DNA of 64,000 nucleotides from Hofstenia miamia (Eukaryota; Xenacoelomorpha; Acoela; Hofsteniidae): the NCBI GenBank assembly GCA_900660155.1, contig CABFPE010000161.1, positions 879,708-943,707 on the forward strand, written 5' to 3'. A program made the translations under genes and the position numbers. The notes under the pieces are model-generated. The model did no database searches, was not told the DNA's origin, and saw only the letters and a list, made by a program, of their open reading frames with translations. Every line of letters begins with the position of its first letter. Position 1 is the first letter of the stretch. Shown here in pieces: positions 11,458 to 26,150 of the stretch.

Positions 11458-14400
11458 CTGAAATACATTAAAATGAGAAGATCCCCGTAACCCGGGAGTG
11501 TTCTGAGAACACGGGTGAATAGTTAGTATCAAAGCGACCACTCTGTACAAGAAAGCAGCAGGTGAAGAGGTGAAGGGTGAAGAAAAAGCAAACAAAACGT
11601 TAAAAGTGAAATAACATGCATTAAGCTAGTTATAGGCAAAAACAATGCATTTTCTTATCATGTCATAGCATCCCAATTTTAAAAGATTATATGACTTAAA
11701 CAAATTTGTCCTAACTGGCACATATCTCAATCTAAACTAAATAACATACTATCCATAAATCATTATGATGTAGTGGATTACTATTTCAAAAAAAAATATC
11801 TAACTCCATTATAAGGAAAGTTAATATTATCTTACCTAAAAAGTATTTTCAGAATAAACTTTTGAAAAAAATTTTTTTTCAAAAATTTAGGTATGAAAAA
11901 ATTAATCAGGAAGCTCATGGTCTGACACTGTGGAAAATACATTGTTTTTATTGAAGAGTTAACGAAAAGTGTGCAATGTGTTTTAGCAAACATGCGAAAT
12001 TAATTAGAATTCAACAAGATAAATGGAAAGCTATACACAAAGCTATACGCTCCAATTTGTTTTATACAAAATATTTTCAAACTCTGTACTGAATTTACTC
12101 GTCATTGGGAATCGAGAATTATTGTTTTAGTTTCGTTTTACCTAGAAGGCATGATAAATTAAATTCTACGACAATATTCATTTGCATGGAAACATAGATG
12201 ACAAATTTCAAAACATATAAAGTGAAATTTTCACAATTAATTTAAGAACAAATGAAATTAACAGAAAACAATCTAATAATCTAAAACAGCTTAAAATTGT
12301 GTTAATCTACATGCTTGGCAAGAAAAACTAAAAAGGTATGGTTGGCAAAAATGAAATACTTGCAGTAAAGACTCCAAACTTGAAAATATGGTTGAAGATA
12401 GATTATTTATTAATTACAACATCTTTTGAGAAAAGCATATGAAGTAACAGAAAAATTAGTCTAAATAACGATGCAGTGGTTTTTAACAACTAATCATGAC
12501 ATTCATTGTTATTGTGAGGTTTTCATGCGTGGAAACCTTGATTAAAATGTTAATGCTAAAACACAGGGTTTGAAGGTAAATGAAATAGAAGCATGCAGCA
12601 ATCTAAAATGAAAAGAGACATGCACATTTGACATGTATAAATGTATAATAAATATAAATAAGAATGTATTCCATGCACAGCAACTCGGCAAACTGTCAGC
12701 CAGCAACTTCTGCGCGTTTTCCATTGGCAACCTTAAAGGATAAAATACAACAAACATGCACAACTAAGGCAACTCAAGCACATGGAGAATAAATATTCTT
12801 CAATGTTTTACAACAACGATATGCAGGATCACAAGCAATTTCATTATGGTATGAGAACACACCGAATCAGTGCCAAACGGTGATTAAAAATGCAATTGCT
12901 TACGTACGTAATATAGACCTAATTAGCACAAATAGTTTGCACATTTTAAGTCCAATTGCACCTCTTTATAAAATTAAAATGGCTCTTACTATTATTTAAT
13001 AGGGTCTTTTCAAAATCGAGTGCTTCTCATCAAATTGAATTATATACAAACATCCCACCGTATTCTCAAAACAAACGTATTAGCATTAATATAATATAAT
13101 TCATGAAGAAAAACTTTAGCACATAACATTTGTGATATTCATCTCGATTGCCTATGCAGAGATGGGCAAGGCAGGGTTGGACAAAAGTAAAAAGATGTGC
13201 CTTAAACATGGGCCCAAATAAAAAAAAGTTAATATTAGGCAACATTGCACGCGAACCAACGCAGATGCGGGTAATACTATATAAATTGCGTACACTGGTG
13301 CGTAATAAATAATGTGTTGAAAAATAAAATTTACACTTTGAAGTTTTACATTAGCATCATACACTATTTTAAATTTTGGCAGAGAGAAAATTTTTGACAA
13401 TCATGATAAAAATGGACCAAACCCCGTTTTCTGGGCCGGTACGGGATTGGGCCTGAATTTTCGGTCAATGTCCGTCTTTGATGTGCTTATGTGCGTAAAA
13501 TACTTGTCCAAACTGCGGCCAATACAACATAGTAAATCATAAATGATAAACATTTCTGGTAGTAATACAAATGGTTTCTCTACCACGAGAATGATAATGA
13601 ATTACACCAGTAGATGCGACTGATATACACGTATATCAAAGAGCGTATTTCATACATTGATATGGCAATTGTTCCATAAATAATAAAATAAAATCAATTT
13701 AACAGAAGTTCAGAAGTGCATAGTAACTAGATTAAATTGAAATATTTCACAAACAATTGTCATTTCCACACCTCCTATTCGTACAAAAGACCCATTTCAA
13801 CAAAGCGAGATCATTTCAGGTTATTTGAAATCCAATGATTTGCCAAATCCCATCTCAACTTCAAATGAAATTAATATATAGAAATGGCATTGTTCGACAG
13901 ATGTATTGGAAAACAATTTCTTAATTCTTTAATTCTAGATGAAATCTATATGAAATATCTCATAACAATAGGGAAATAAGTATTTCTCCACAACAATGCA
14001 CACAATAATCCAGGGATAACTTGAGATCCGCAGAGAACATGATATATACGCCATCTTGCAGCTTAGATTGATATAGAAAAATGTTATCATAAAGATGGTT
14101 AGGGAAGTGATCCAAATTCAATACGTTAACAAGTGAAAATGCACTGTAAACAACAATTCTAGCTTCAAATGCCTGCATACGCTTAATAAATTGATTTGCA
14201 TAGATATATTTGAAGAAATATGCAGAACCTAAGTGTGTCAAAGATATTTGTAATAACATTTGCGGAAAAAACACGCATTTAACGTAAACGTCATCTTTAG
14301 CCAATTTATTTTGAGTGTAAGTTAACGATTTGGTTTACGGTCATGTTAACGTAAAACACCATTTGTTAACGGTGTTGTTAACGTATTGAACTTGGATCAC

Positions 14401-17400
14401 TTCCCTTATCAGATACGTGCTTAATCTCATAACACATTTCACGACAGCATTATTAATTGTTCAATTCGAAAAATTCACACAATAAATAGGAAGAAAAAAA
14501 TTACTTAAAATAAATAATAGAAAAGAAACACAAAAATTGTTAAATTAATAACAGAATGGAAACTAACAGTCCATCATTAGAAAATGAATTGTTGCAAATT
14601 TTGCATGTACAACTAAAATAATATTTTCACAATTTTAAGCAGGTGGCCTAATAATAGAACAGCTTCCTGATAAATTTGCTGAACATAAATAATGGATGAG
14701 AAAAGAAGGTGCAGTAAAACCGTTACAATTTTGCGCGGTATTGGTACACCAACTAAAAATGCAGGTTGATCTTGCGATGAAAACAGGGATGGTCAAATAC
14801 AATATTAAATATTTTTTTCTCAAAAATATCATGTTTTACATTAAATATTTAAATATATTGAATAAATACTTTCAATTCCAAAAATATATTAAGTACAATT
14901 TGTGATATATTAAAGTCGTAGGAAATATTTGTGGGTGAGATTTACTGTTGTTTTAGTTTGCAATTCTAGCACATATCTTTCACAAACTCATGTAATATCA
15001 AACCACTAGACAATTAATTTATTCAGTGGTAAGTATATTAATTAACACGTTTGACTATTTTTGTAAATATATTGTATTGCAATGGTTGTAAAATATATAT
15101 ATTTGCTATATTTATGGCCAATATATTTCATATAACATATTTTTACCATTACTGAATATAGGTAACCAATAAATAAAAAAGACATCACTTTTGATCATTG
15201 AATGAATGGAACATTTTCTTTTCTATCAAATTTACAAAGTTGGTTTAAAATAGTATGGCAACTCAATTAATTGTTTATTATTTATTTATTAATTGAGCTG
15301 TTACCAACTTAAACTTTAACCTTAAACAGCCTGACGGCCTTTCTAAAGGACAAACCGGTTTTTCACATTTACAAATAATTTTCACCAAGCCTATTTCCAA
15401 TATTTAAAATCTTGGGGCATGGGTAGGTCTATTAAAGCTTATTGCTGTGGCAGAGGTTGTTGAAAAGATTAACAAGTTTTCTTTGAAAATCTAGAATTTT
15501 TGAAAAGGATTCAAATTCTCTCCATACCTAGTGTTCCTGTATCTAGAAGGTTTTGAGCCCATGGAGGCAAAAAAGAACTTTGACTGTTTCTTGATAAGTG
15601 CAAAGATATCCGAAACTAGAGATTAGCGCGGCACAGGTTTTGTAAAAAAAATTCCAAAGCAGAGAAAAAAACTTCGAAGCTAACCAGAGCAATGTGCGTT
15701 TTTTAACCGCAAACCACCGCAATAAATTAAATTTCACTGTGGTATACCGCAACGAAGTCGCTTTTAGGTTATGAATCACCCGTAGAAAAGCTTAAATACA
15801 ATTTCTTAAGTATTTTGTCATTTCGTCCAATTTTATTAGAGTAGAATCAAATTTTCCATGAAATACACAAAATTTACTTCTAATATTTTGTATGTGAAAT
15901 CAATTAATTTTCATTCAGAAACAGTTTTTTGAGAAATACTTCTTAGAGATTTTAAAACTTAATACAGAAAACGCTATCTGTATAGATTTTATGCAGCAGC
16001 AATTTTTTTAAATCTACCGTTAGCCACCGCAATGGTGTAAATCGATACCACTGTATTACCGCACCGCACTTATCTCTATTCCAAACCCTTTGAGGCGCCC
16101 CTGCGCAAAATCGAAAGCCGCGAAGCCGAAGATCCCGGCGGCCAAAAATTTGCCGCAACGGCACGCCTCCATGGAAGAGAGCCAGTGCGCGGATTTAGAG
16201 CGAAAATTAAAGAGGGGACTCTCCTCTATTATGTGGTGCTTTCAGATTGAGAACAGCCTTAGTAATTTTAGAGCTATAAGCGATCAAAATTTTTTAGAGT
16301 ATCATGCATTTTTTCAAAAATCCCAGGCTGTTTAAGGTTAAAGATCCGTGAAGTTCTTTCAAGCTCTTTTAAGCTTTTTTATGTGTCACTACAACTTGAA
16401 AATTATTAGCCTGGTTTCTTAAAGCAAAACATTAGAACTGTTTCCTTCAAAATAACATCAACTTATTGGAGATTGGCAATTAAATAATAATTTATTTGAT
16501 AGTTTAAGCTGAGTAATTTTAAACGTTCACAATACAATGCAATGGAAAACAGGATTTATTTTAGGCTCATAAGAACTTAAAATAAATTTAAAAATCTTTA
16601 AAGTTTAAGTTGGTAACTATTTCATGGATAATTGATACGTCAGCCAAAAATTACTAATTGATAATTGACCGATTCAGCTGCTAAATTCAATGGAAATATC
16701 AAATAACAGTTATTTCTAAAATTACTTGCAATACTCAGATGTGTAAGTATATTTTGGTAGAACCAATCGTTTTCCAGCAGTTCTTTTAAATAAGTGCTTC
16801 TATATGCATACTTTTTGTTTATGATATTTCATTCAAAAAAAGTTTTGAAAAAAAATGTTTTTAGCTCTCGAGATAATTGATGGATAATTTCATTTTTGAG
16901 TTAAAGAATGATTGAGAATTTATTAACTCTTGTAATTTGATTATCAAAAAAAACCAAACTCACAAGTTATTCCTGAAAATAAAAATCAAATATGATGAAT
17001 AAAAGTTCAAGATGAACAAGCCCCCGAAATGAGTCAACTTTTCTTGATTAAATAACATTTTCAAGGGAGTATAACGGAATACGTTAGAAATGAGAATGTT
17101 TAACACCTACCCAAGATTAACCTGTCATTCTGTAAAAGAAGTAATTACCTAGTGAATATGTGAAAGATATTACAAGGATTGTAAACACAATGTAAGCACG
17201 TGTGCGTAAAGCAACAAATTATAACGTTTAGTACCAAGCGGTAAACAGCGAAGAAAACACCTGCACCGGCTATTAACACTAACGAGAGCCGGACTTGGAA
17301 TTCATAACGGGTATTTATATTTACACAGCTGCAACCCACACTTCAAAATCATCCAGATGATTCTACCTTCTATCTATGATTAACGAAATGCAGGGTTATA

Positions 17401-20400
17401 ACTCAAAAGCAGTGTTCACCTACGCTTCAACTTCGCAAGTGTATGCATATGAAATGTGTTTACACTATATAAGGTCTCGCGCTCAAAAATAAATATTTCT
17501 GCCGATGCTGATAAATTTGAAGCAACAGAAATACCGAAATTGTGGAATTTCCAATTCATTAAAAAATTAATTGTAAAGTAACCATGCAAGTATAGGAAAA
17601 ATTATAGTATACTATAGAAACCATCAAACGGCAGTGTTCTGCGGTCAAGGCAATTTTCATGGACGTAGCCGGCCGCTCGAAATATATTTCGCCCGTAGCC
17701 GGCAGTGTTGATCGATTTAAATCATTGATTTAAATCAAAGCACATTCTTAGTTCAATTATTGATTTGAATCAAGTACACCAAAAAGAGGTAACAGTAGTG
17801 TATTCTAATTGTTTGGAAGTCACTACCCTGATATTGGAAAAAATTGTCAAGCTCTGAATTGGTTGTTTTACATTTTTTTATCATCAGTTTATTTAAAATT
17901 GATTAAAATATCGTATTTCAAAAATAGTTTGTATCAAAAGGATTTCTAATATTTACTACCTTGGAAGATTATCATTGTAAAATTGAAATTTAGGATAAAA
18001 AATCCCATTTAAATAAAAAAAATTGATTTGAATAAAAAATTAATTGAAATACTACAATTGTCAATGGAACGATTAAAACTCATAGTTCGAACAATAAAAG
18101 AAAACTATCAAAGCGACTAAGTTTAAAACAAAAATACAAATAAAAATCAGGGAAATAAATTGTTCATCGTAATGTTCAGAAATGAATCTTAGCCGGGGGT
18201 TTGGTCGCAAAACAAAATCTTTAGCCGCAGCCGGCCTTTGGCCGTGGCTCTTTAACAGTAGCCGGCCGTTAGATGCGGCTACAGCCGGCTAACAGCTAAG
18301 CCGTAGTCCAGACAATCAAACAGTGGGACAGTTCGATAACCTACAAATTTCAAAGTATTTCAACCTATTACTAAGTTCATTTACCCATTAATTCCCTATT
18401 CATTTTGGCATGAATAATACAACAGTAATTGCAATCAAATTAACTGTTTAAACAGTCGCTATGACGACATTGTTTCTAACGATCTAGCATTAAAAATTAA
18501 ATTCTCGAAACGAAACAAGCGGGATCTTCCGATTTTGAAACAGAGTTGTAACCGAGCCATGATTTCAAGCTCTCTCATCCATTAACCGGCCCGGTAGGGA
18601 CCCTCTAAGCCATTAACCATGCCCAGCCCGGCACTGCCCGTTGCAATTGGTGAAGTTCAAGCCCGGTCCGACTCCGTCATATTCAAACCCCATAATAAGA
18701 TTTTTGGTAACTAAAGTGAAATTGATCAGCACTTGCTATTACTAAGGCAATTTTTGAGATAATTGCAATTCTTATAGTCGTGGATTTACTTTTTGATGTA
18801 AATAAGTCAATTGAATATATTAGTTGATATAATGAATATTGTAATGTCAGAGAAGGAATATATATTTATTAATAAAATTTTGAACAATTATAGAGCCGTT
18901 GTGCAGAAATTTAATAACCAGGCCCGACCCAGGCCTGTTTCATTCTTAGTTTTTAGCCCAAGCCCGGCCCTAACACGGGCCTTTCAAAGCCCCGGTTACA
19001 ACTGTTTTAAAAAACGGAAAATTTTTTCCAAGGCCTTATTAATGATAGCGTAAAGTAATTCAACGATTCGTAATTAAAGAAGACACACACACCAATTCTT
19101 AGAATTTTCATTTACATGTAAAGTCTAAAATGAAAAAAAACAAATTTAAAAAGGTGATTTTTGAGGATTTTATTAGCAGCCAGGTAAAGTTAGTTTTGGA
19201 AACATTGCGAATTTCAAACATGACTCTGAGTCCAGTTGGAAAAATAAAACAAACTCTGCATGCGATCAAATCTCATGCCAAGCAAAATGAAAGCACAAAA
19301 TATGTGACATGCTTTAGCAAAAAGTAAGTCATGCATAAAAATAAATTTAAAGGCGTTAGAGGGGCTTGAACTTTTATAGATTTGAAAACGAGTCCTCTTC
19401 TATCACATCACATATATAAACACTTAGAAAATTCTAATCATTTTTGAAAAATAGTAATAATAGAGTTTACTCAACTGAATCCATAATAATTAAAAAAAAG
19501 TTTAAATTGATGTTTACTATGCTTTTTAAAATATTAAAAATTTTTTTAGCATCAATTAACACAAGGGTATTATATAGATGTAAGTTCAGGCATCAAAAAC
19601 AAAATTTCCACTAATTTTACAATATTTATCGACAAAATTTTGGGGTTTTTTCATGATTTTTAGGTTAAATCAAAATCCCTATCAAAATAAACTAAATAAA
19701 CCTCTAAGAAACAAAAATTGTTTTTCAAGCTGACATTTAAAAAAATATTTATTAAAGTTCTGATTGAAATCAAGCAATCGATGCTTCGCTATAAACACAT
19801 TTACTACTGAATTTCAAAAGCAGTAAGAAATATTAAAATGAATTCTGCGCAAAGCACGATTTCGGATTAGTAATTAAATCTAATTGTCACACAGTGCGTG
19901 ATTTCCTTGATTGCCAGCCAGCTGTAGTACATGGCAATAAATTCCATTGAAATTTGTATAATTGAAAATCTTTCCTGCATGCTAACGCGTTAGTTGGCAC
20001 ATTTTCAGCTAAAATCTAAAATAACTGTTAGTCAGCGGCATCCAAATGAGATTCTATAAAACCCAGCATGCAAAAGTATCCAAATCTCATCCGAAGCCAA
20101 ACACAAAAGTCGGTTATGAACAATAGAAATTTAGTTGCCTCATAAACTATTATTGTCAAAAACTAGAAGGAAAAATTAAAAATATTGGGTGGAACAACTC
20201 CAGACTTGTCAACGAGGCGAAATTTTCAAGCTCGGCTCGGCTCGGCTCGGCTCGCCACATAGAACCATTCAATGAAGCTCGTTTAAGCTCGATATTTTTT
20301 TAAAAATATTGGCTTCTCAAATCTTTACATAGCTATTCCTATCACTTAATAAACTTTTAAAATAAGATTATAAAAAGGTATATTTAATGAAAAAATATGA

Positions 20401-23400
20401 AAAATTTTCATAAAAAAAATGAAAAAGCAGAACTGTAAATTTTTTTGTCTTAATAAAAGCCTTGTTTTGGCCTCGTTTATATCCAATGCAGTACTCAAGC
20501 CCAGCTCGGCTCGGATCGTTGACAAGTCTGACCAACTCTGCATAACATTGAGCCTATTTTTTGAAAATCTCAGACATTACAGATTTGGCAATTTCAAAAA
20601 TGAGAAGAAAATCAATAGTAAACAATATTAGAATGGAGTAAGGCTAACGTAAAAATCAATATATTGAATGGCGTTAATCTCACGGGAACGGTAAAGAAAT
20701 TAGTGGGTCGGTGGGATTAATTGATTGTTAAAAAATTAGTTTATTGAAGGATAAAATATACAGATAGAAATATATGAGAAAAACAAATCTTTTCACACTA
20801 ACAGTTCAAGTCTGTGGAAAACAAGCACTCAAATTTCAGAATAGAAATAAGGCGGTGCAGTAGGAAGTTTCTTTAAAGAAGCATCCATGTTTGTGTGACG
20901 CAAGTGCAGAGGTTGCAGAGTGTTTGCCGAGTACTGCCGGTTGAAATGCGAAGTTGGAGTACATTCTGTGCTCGGAAAATCAAAAAATTGTCTAACCTTA
21001 TTAGAGTCGGTTTCGTATGGTACTCGCGGGTAAAAAGGCACCATGCCTGTAGGGGTGGGTGGTGCGTGGGGACTAGACGACATGAACGGCGGTGGCGGTG
21101 GGAACGGACTGCTTGATGTCGATGATGTCCTTCTAGGTATGATGTCTTGTGAAGGAACATATTGAAATTCATGACCCATGTCCTCATAGTCTTGATTCGG
21201 TTGTTGGATTTCCATTTTGTTAGGAATGGGAGGTTGCTTTCGACCTAAATTTAAAACTGTTATCATAAATTGGAGGCAATTGCATGAAATGCTTAGAAAG
21301 AATGTTTTTGGTAGTAACTAAACTCTGTCCCAGTTAATAAGTAAACCGGTTTTTTATGAAAATGAGGTAGTATGACATAAACACGAGTATAATTTCAAGT
21401 TTTGATTTTCATTTTTTTATAATATGCACAAGATCTTAAAATATGTAATTCGAGCCGAAACCCTGGTATTTATGCTATAATAAAACCCCAATTATTGATA
21501 TAAAACTTTACTTATTAACTGGGACAGAGTTTAGTACATTATAGACCAGTGATTTCTAACTCCTAATGCCCCACCTATTAAGGACAAAAATAATTGCCCT
21601 TGCCATATTTACATAATTCATGTGACACATAAGTGGCTTAAGTAAAAATTGACCATGCTCCAGTCAATTTCTTCAATGTAGTTTTTACGAAATATAGTAT
21701 TAAAGAAAATGACATAACCAATCAACTCTAAGTTATTCAAAAATTCAATCCACACCTTGCAAGTCATGCAACTTTAAATTCAACGTATTTGCACCACAAG
21801 TTTGCTCAAAAAATTGTCTGCTCACAAACTTTATACTTTCATCTACTTTATAGCATGTCAAGCCGAAAATAGGGAAAAATTATTCGTTTTTAGTGATTCC
21901 TTCAACACTAAAAAGCCTGAGTTGTCAAATTTGACCACTTTGCTTATTTTAAATGCATTTGTAATGCCTCATGTAATGATAATTTAATTAAAAATAACTT
22001 AATTTTGTTCTTCTGACACTTTTTTCATTTCCATTTGTTTTCGCTAGATTTATTTAAACGGGTATATTCTGAATTTATGAAATAGAATCTTCAGGTTTTC
22101 TAGTGGTAAACTACATGTGCATAGTTACATTTAGTTGCTATGTTGGATGTAAATGCATCAATATATTAAATAAGCATACATGTGAACTAGAGAGTGACAT
22201 CGGGTACCCGATTAAACCCGACCCGTTTTTGGGTTTTGGGTCGGGTTCGGGTACAAACATTAGATTGATTATTAAGAAATACTGATATTAATCACCGCTA
22301 GATTTGCCAAAGATCCAAGACGTTAAGTAATACCAAGGAATTGTTTCTCCTATCGGAAAATGATTGATGTTAATGATAATTTGATTGGACAGAGATACAT
22401 GTTTACTTTATATTGTCACTCTCTAATGTGAATGCTATATTGGCAATCTGATCATATAAGTTGTAGAAGCTACATAATAACTAAAAAATTACATAAAGCA
22501 ATAGAAAATGAAGTGTGCATTTAAATATTGTGGTGCGGTACTTTGAACGTGGGGAAAGTCTTAGAAGCATCAACAAGTTCATCAAAAATTCATAAACTCA
22601 AACCAAAAAAGCAGATGTTTGGAATAACAATTGAAGCCGACTAAGTTAACTTTTATTATTGCAATGAGAATAAGAGGGACGCACACTATTAATTCTGATT
22701 AAAATGCAATTGTCAGGAACACGCTCGTGATTTATTATCCCTGCAATGACAAGTACTTGCTTTTAACCGTTGTGCATACATAACTCGTAATTGCGTTGAC
22801 AATATTGATGAATTAAATGAGTATTTACCTGGAACGAATGCAGAAATTTCTGATGGAGGGACATCTTAATTGTGATAAAGTTTAGTGTTTAATTATTTCA
22901 CAGATCCCTCCAAGAACTTTTCAAAATATTGCACTTTCCTTCTTAAGTTCTTAACTTTTTAAAAATCTTTATGAAATATTGCATTCTTATACCAAAAAAC
23001 TCATTGTTGGAAATCTGAAAAGGGCTTTACCCATGCCCAACTAAATACGCCTCTTGTACGTACAATGGATTCTCAATTACATGTTTTTGTAAACAAATTA
23101 TCACCATAAAGGTTTTACGTGAAAATTGTATTAGTAGTACTTATTAAGCAAGATGCAGCTTTAAATAAACACTTCAAAAATGATCCAGTAAAAAAACAAT
23201 TATCTCTAAACGGCATGCGCTTCTGAAGTTACTGGGGTTTGTATGGTAGCCAGTGACCCGCTATTCAACATAAATAAGTGCCACCAAATACTAGAATTGT
23301 GATTAAGGGGAGTTGACACATACACATCTTGTATATGAAAGAGTTTCACACTTCGAATTTTTCAAAAAATAAATTCAAAATATGGGAACTAACTAAGGTG

Positions 23401-23718
23401 AGGTCATTAAAAAATGGGTTTGAAAAATTAAATACTACAATGAGAATTCTAATTTTCAGTTTAAAAAACTGGTGATCAGCAGAAGATGTCTGGTAGCTAT
23501 TTCCCTAATGGAATTAATTAAAATAGAATTTCACAAACCTCTTCGTCTGAATATGCAGAAAATTGTGAAGAAAATAATGAAAATTGTGAGCACTGTGACT
23601 GCAGTTACGATGACGATGAGGACGAAAAAGAGATCGTGTTCTAAAGGAATGTTTCATCACTTATCTTAGAATAACAGTTGTAATGCGTTTAATAAAATAA
23701 TTTGTGTCAAAACCCAGC

Positions 23719-23757
<39 letters not shown>

Positions 23758-26113
23758 TGTGGAGGTAGTTACCGGATTATGAGTATCGACCAGTCCGCTG
23801 TTATTGTGTTTGTCCTGTTCTGCTAGTTTGACTCTTATTTTTAAATATTATAGGAATTATTGTATAAAATGAGTGAACGGTGTTGTAAATAGAGAAATAG
23901 TTAGCCTTGTTCTATTGCTCAGTGCACTCCGTGCACCCTAGCGATGCAACTATATATATATATAAATATATGTATATNGATAAAAAGGAGGCCAAAAGAT
24001 ATAACACATTACTTATGAAACTTTGAATACTAAGGAGGAAACATTACAAAACTGTTAAAGTAAAATACATTTATAGGCATCAACAAAATATCGCAATGGG
24101 CCTTCTTTTATTTGAGAATGCTGTCAATGTTTATATTAAGTGGGCCCTGGTTAGAATAACTGTGAAATAACATAATACCTAAATTAACATGATATAAGCA
24201 TGCGCAGAAAAAGGCTATGCCAAAAATTTGAATTTTTAAATTTCCGAATATCTTTTCCAAGTATAACCTAAGCCAATAAAAAAAGAATAATCGCTCTCTC
24301 AGATGGATACACCTTCGACTCAAAAACGACATTAAAATAGTAGGTTATTATTCTAGAACATTTCAAGTAATTAATTCATTTATTATAATCGAAGGGCGGA
24401 TTTGGTTGCGGAAAAATTCAAAAATTGCGCAAAAAGTTGCGTGAGAAGTTGTGAATGCAACCAAATCCGCACTTTGATTTTAATGAACAATAAACTAAGT
24501 TTAATGACATGAAGTTTACTTAATGGTAGGGTCCCTCTAAAGTGCTTTACTTGATGTAAATTTGAAATTAAATATGAATAAATATTTGACACAAAGATGA
24601 ATTATATTCGAATATTTTAGTCAATTATAGAAACAAAGCCTAATTTTTGAGAAAATTTCCCATTGATAGTGTTTCCAAATTAAAGCAAGTGCGCATTTGG
24701 AATGCCATAAAGTTAACTCCTTGCATCTGGATTTCATTTTGTTTAGCAATTATAAACCGTATTATTAATGATTTACAACAAATTAAAACACTTGCGCTAT
24801 GGGACAGTTATATGGTCGATGACCAGAACAATGCGTAATGCAGTGCTGTCAATGCAGCCGTGACAGTGAAATGACCTGTTAACAGCATCACAGCTCGACA
24901 ATCACCGACAGAATGGCGCTTTATATGGAAGAATAATATTGATAAAATTAAGTACAATCTATATTTTCAATGGAATTTCTCAGAGATTTCATTTGATATA
25001 AAATGCTTAAAATGTAATATAGGACCAATGATATCATTATTGAAGAATGCCTTTTGCTCTTTTGTATAGATATTTCATAGTATATATGGAACTGTACATT
25101 AATCTATCATGCAAACATAAGCTTAGGGGGAAATGAAATAATTAATTATAATTTAGAATTACATTACTGCGTTTCTCAACTAGTGATACACAACTTAGGC
25201 ATGTTTTTAAAATTAATTTAAACTAAATTTAGTTTAAATTATTGGAAAAAGTTTAAAGAATAATTAAACTATTGGTTAATTTAATTAAATTACAAAAAAT
25301 TACAACAAAATCATTCCATTTAATTCAGTTCAATGAAATGTACGTGAATATATGGTAATTTGAAATAATTTCACTGAATTTAAATTAAATCACAATTATA
25401 TATTCAGAAAAAATTAAATCACAATTTATTATGTTCTCAACATTAAGAAATGTTGTCATTCACTACTAGGTGAATGAATCCTAACTGTATAACACCCCTG
25501 AAAATCAATTATCAACAAATGTTCCCTAGCAACCAATTTCATCCATGATCAAATGCAGAAATGAAAAACATACTGAGTTATAAATATATTTACCATTTTG
25601 TAATATTTTCAATACCAAATCAAAAATTGTATTTCAAACGTTTCTGTCAGGACGCCAGTACTTTGTAATTCTTGGTAACGATCCATATACAAATTTATTT
25701 TTGGAAATTTCTTAAAGTGCATTTTTCCTGTAAAAAATTCTCTTCAAATCTATTACAAAATGTGGAGATCATAGAATATTGACACATTTATTGATGCATG
25801 TGCTCTCATTCAATTCTTAAAATTTGTGTTAAAAATAATTCATGTGACGGAAGTACTTACAAGTACTTTTCAATGAAAGTGTATTCTTGAAATATTTTCA
25901 AATTTTCCCCGAAAAAATCAGGTCTAAAGCCCATGGGAGCAAAAACTAACCTCAGCTACTACGATTTCTTAAAATTGACACAAACCCTGTGGAAAGGCAC
26001 CGCATGGAAAGCCAGAAGTTATATAATATATTACGGAGGAAATATCAGAAGTAATTAAATATTGTAATATTTTCTGTACAACCGTGAATTTACATGTATT
26101 TACAAAAAATTAA

Positions 26114-26150
<37 letters not shown>

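Larger units (their letters stand above)
11458..20996 (-). other. Kirrel-like intron 11
   Basis: At 9.5 kb this is the longest intron, phase 0. In gene order it contains the alternative exon end and its poly(A) signal, a GGCTCG-family MITE (20.2 kb), G+C-rich MITEs at 18.5-19.0 and 17.6-18.3 kb, a large fold-back with nested hAT pieces (15.3-16.6 kb) and a MITE at 14.1-14.4 kb. A G+C-richer patch lies near 13.40-13.46 kb. From about 11.46 to 14.1 kb no other feature was recognised. Confidence 0.7.
21245..23538 (-). other. Kirrel-like intron 10
   Basis: A 2.3-kb phase 1 intron containing a hAT MITE (22,188-22,425) and a Tc/mariner-like MITE (21,317-21,535) whose near end is 72 bp from exon 11. 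Confidence 0.75.

Noticed and set aside
16090-16335. Plus-strand frame MRRPCAKSKAAKPK in a G+C-rich patch
   Set aside because: It has no known domain and lies inside the fold-back element.
17703-18188. TTTAAATCA-rich element nested in the GTAGCCGG repeat, with TAGCCGG flanks
   Set aside because: The flanking match is part of the host repeat's own word and the supposed ends are not inverted, so a separate insertion is not proven.
20873-21187. Other long frames overlapping exon 11
   Set aside because: They are shifted shadows of the real tail frame, which alone agrees in phase with the membrane exon.
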